A DNA stretch of 42,294 nucleotides from Mycoplasma sp. CAG:472 (GTDB taxonomy: Bacteria > Bacillota_I > Bacilli_A > RF39 > UBA660). The number at the start of each line of letters is the position of its first letter. The first letter of the stretch is position 1. A program made the position numbers and the translations under genes. The DNA is taken from positions 5,458 through 47,751 of the forward strand of contig FR899413.1 in the NCBI GenBank assembly GCA_000437315.1. Reading direction: 5' to 3'. The notes beneath the pieces are model-generated. The model worked only from the letters and a program-made list of their open reading frames with translations. It was not told the DNA's origin and ran no database searches. This document shows positions 41,093-42,294 of this stretch, piece after piece.

Positions 41093-41935
41093 ATGAATAA
41101 AAAAGTATTAATTATTTTAATATGTATGATTATGATTTTAGGAGTAACTGGATGCAAAAATTCTAAAAATAAATTTGATATAGGAAATGTATCTGATGTA
41201 AAAATTTCACAAAGTGATGTTACTTTGTCTATTAAAGAGGGTACATTAACAAATGAAGGAGCAACTTTAATTTTAACTAATAACAGTGATAAAAACTATC
41301 AATACGGATATCCGTATGCAATAGAGATAAAAAAAGATGGAAAATGGCATTATATAAATGCTCAACTTGACTTCATTTTACCAGCATTACACCTTCTTGC
41401 AAATGAGAGTAAAGAAATTGAACTAAATTGGAAATCAGGCTATGGAACATTACCAGAGGGTACTTATAGAATTATAAAAAGTATTGATTATGAAAAAGAA
41501 GAAGGACAATACGAAACTTTTAATGTAGCAGTGGAATTTACTATAAAAAAAGATTTAAATTCTAGTGATGATTTTGACTTTTATATTACAAAACCGCAAA
41601 TACATACAGATATTAGATATAATGAATATTATACCTCTGATAATAATAGTATTTATTTAGCTGGTAACATCAAAGAATTTTATATTAAAGAAAATGATAA
41701 AGATATAACTTTAAAAACTTATTTATCAACAGCATTTCAAACAATTGATGATGGTATAAAAAATATTACTAATAAGTTAGAGTTAAAAGAAACTTTACAA
41801 GATGGGGAAGTTCAAATATATAAATCAAAAAATAAAGATATATCCATGATAATATGTAATACTACTAAAAATAATAAAAATATATTAGTTGGTGACTATT
41901 CTATGAAGTATAATGAAAATGACTGTAAAAACTAA
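41093..41935 (+). CDS. lipoprotein with bacterial Ig-like (Big_14-type) domain
   Basis: A 280-residue lipoprotein with a signal peptide ending LGVTGC (Cys21 lipidated). The first half (about 35-150) resembles a Gram-positive Ig-like domain: VTLSIKEGTLTNEGATLILTNNS, then YGYPYAIEIKKDGKWHYI and LPEGTYRIIKSI. The second half (about 165-280) is a separate domain of unknown function, rich in Asn and Lys, with two Cys that could pair. It may act at the surface near the preceding membrane-bound XRE regulator. It ends at a terminator shared with the convergent gene. Confidence 0.65.
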   Translation: MNKKVLIILICMIMILGVTGCKNSKNKFDIGNVSDVKISQSDVTLSIKEGTLTNEGATLILTNNSDKNYQYGYPYAIEIKKDGKWHYINAQLDFILPALHLLANESKEIELNWKSGYGTLPEGTYRIIKSIDYEKEEGQYETFNVAVEFTIKKDLNSSDDFDFYITKPQIHTDIRYNEYYTSDNNSIYLAGNIKEFYIKENDKDITLKTYLSTAFQTIDDGIKNITNKLELKETLQDGEVQIYKSKNKDISMIICNTTKNNKNILVGDYSMKYNENDCKN

Positions 41936-41936
41936 A

Positions 41937-41967
41937 AATAAAACTAGAACTCTAGCTTTATTTTTTT
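41937..41967. terminator. terminator between convergent genes
   Basis: Stem AATAAAACTAGA / TCTAGCTTTATT with one mismatch and a 2-base loop as written, followed by TTTTTTT on the plus strand. It probably serves both directions. Confidence 0.75.
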
Positions 41968-42294
41968 ATTCTTTAACAAGAGGATTAAAATTATCAATTG
42001 CTTCGACTAATTTAGGATGTTTTATTACAAAGTGAATAGCTGGATTAGCAATTTTAGATATAATGACATATTTATTATTTGTAATTGTAGTAGTAATATT
42101 TTTAAATGTTTGCTCCTTTTCATAATTAAGATGATAATTAATATTTTCTTTTTCAAATTTTTTAGTAAGTTTTAAATGCTCTAAATATTCATCATAAGTA
42201 TAATTAATCTTTTTATTATAAAACATATTTTCTAAAGATAACGTTATATTTTCATTTTCTTTTATAATATAAATATAATCATTAACACTATTAT
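41966..42294 (-). CDS. unknown protein, 5' partial at window edge
   Basis: The minus-strand frame stays open from the stop at 41966-41968 to the right edge, so the gene starts beyond the window; the ATG at 42226 is probably internal. The visible ~108 residues are Asn/Lys/Ile-rich with a charged middle (YDEYLEHLKLTKKFEKEN) and end PAIHFVIKHPKLVEAIDNFNPL. I recognise no family and see no membrane span. Confidence 0.6.
   Translation of the reverse strand, partial: NSVNDYIYIIKENENITLSLENMFYNKKINYTYDEYLEHLKLTKKFEKENINYHLNYEKEQTFKNITTTITNNKYVIISKIANPAIHFVIKHPKLVEAIDNFNPLVKE

Noticed and set aside
1..42294. Mycoplasma-type genetic code (UGA = Trp), considered because of the very low GC
   Set aside because: Trp residues in conserved motifs are encoded by TGG, and several genes end at TGA in expected places (31429-31431, 37250-37252, 39317-39319).
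1..42294. CRISPR array, rRNA genes or replication origin
   Set aside because: No regularly spaced short repeats, no rRNA signature stretches and no DnaA-box cluster were seen.

Overview
This window looks like chromosome of a low-GC, monoderm, cell-wall-bearing bacterium of the Bacilli side of the Bacillota, possibly one of the uncultured small-genome gut lineages such as RF39. That placement is inference. It rests on the very high A+T content, AGGAGG ribosome sites, TTGACA/TATAAT promoters, a T-box leader, an FtsY-YlxM pair, a PBP5-type carboxypeptidase, and UGA used as a stop (Trp is UGG).

Layout. 1-3.4 kb: end of a fused ABC ATPase-FtsX exporter, a CofE-like ligase and tRNA-Glu(CUC). 3.6-8.4 kb: typA (minus strand), an HNH-like protein, lemA with a TPM-domain protein, then secE-nusG. 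8.4-12.6 kb: a VanZ-like protein, a two-gene ABC importer on the minus strand, and a divergent rhodanese / thioredoxin-like lipoprotein pair. 12.6-19.2 kb: a Tad/Flp-like pilus or secretion locus (cpaB, tadA, tadB, tadC, three small pilin-like proteins, a tadZ-like gene) followed by two small paralogous VirB2-like membrane proteins. 19.3-28.1 kb: uvrA, GT2-GtrA, an unknown gene, yebC-ftsY-ylxM and a GT-C-like membrane protein. 28.2-29.4 kb: dacA.

The most interesting part is the roughly 10 kb segment after dacA. It is bracketed by a perfect 87-bp direct repeat (29292-29378 and 39312-39398) made of the last codons and terminator of dacA, so it looks like an inserted island. It holds a strong promoter, a 54-codon Cys-rich small ORF overlapped by a strong terminator-like hairpin, and a tightly packed six-gene operon: a predicted pseudokinase, two degenerate HIT-like proteins, a group II PLP decarboxylase, an HD phosphohydrolase, and a HIT-like/radical SAM fusion. 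Then come two divergent tyrosyl-tRNA synthetases (the second behind a T-box) and a CYTH-like protein whose stop codon lies in the second repeat. I do not recognise this combination as a described system. Plausible readings are an amino-acid- or tyrosine-derived metabolite made with a resistant synthetase copy, a modified peptide, or a nucleotide-linked stress or defence pathway. All three are inference.

Right of the island are a candidate ~90-nt structured RNA, a membrane-anchored XRE regulator, an Ig-like lipoprotein, and a partial gene running off the right end.
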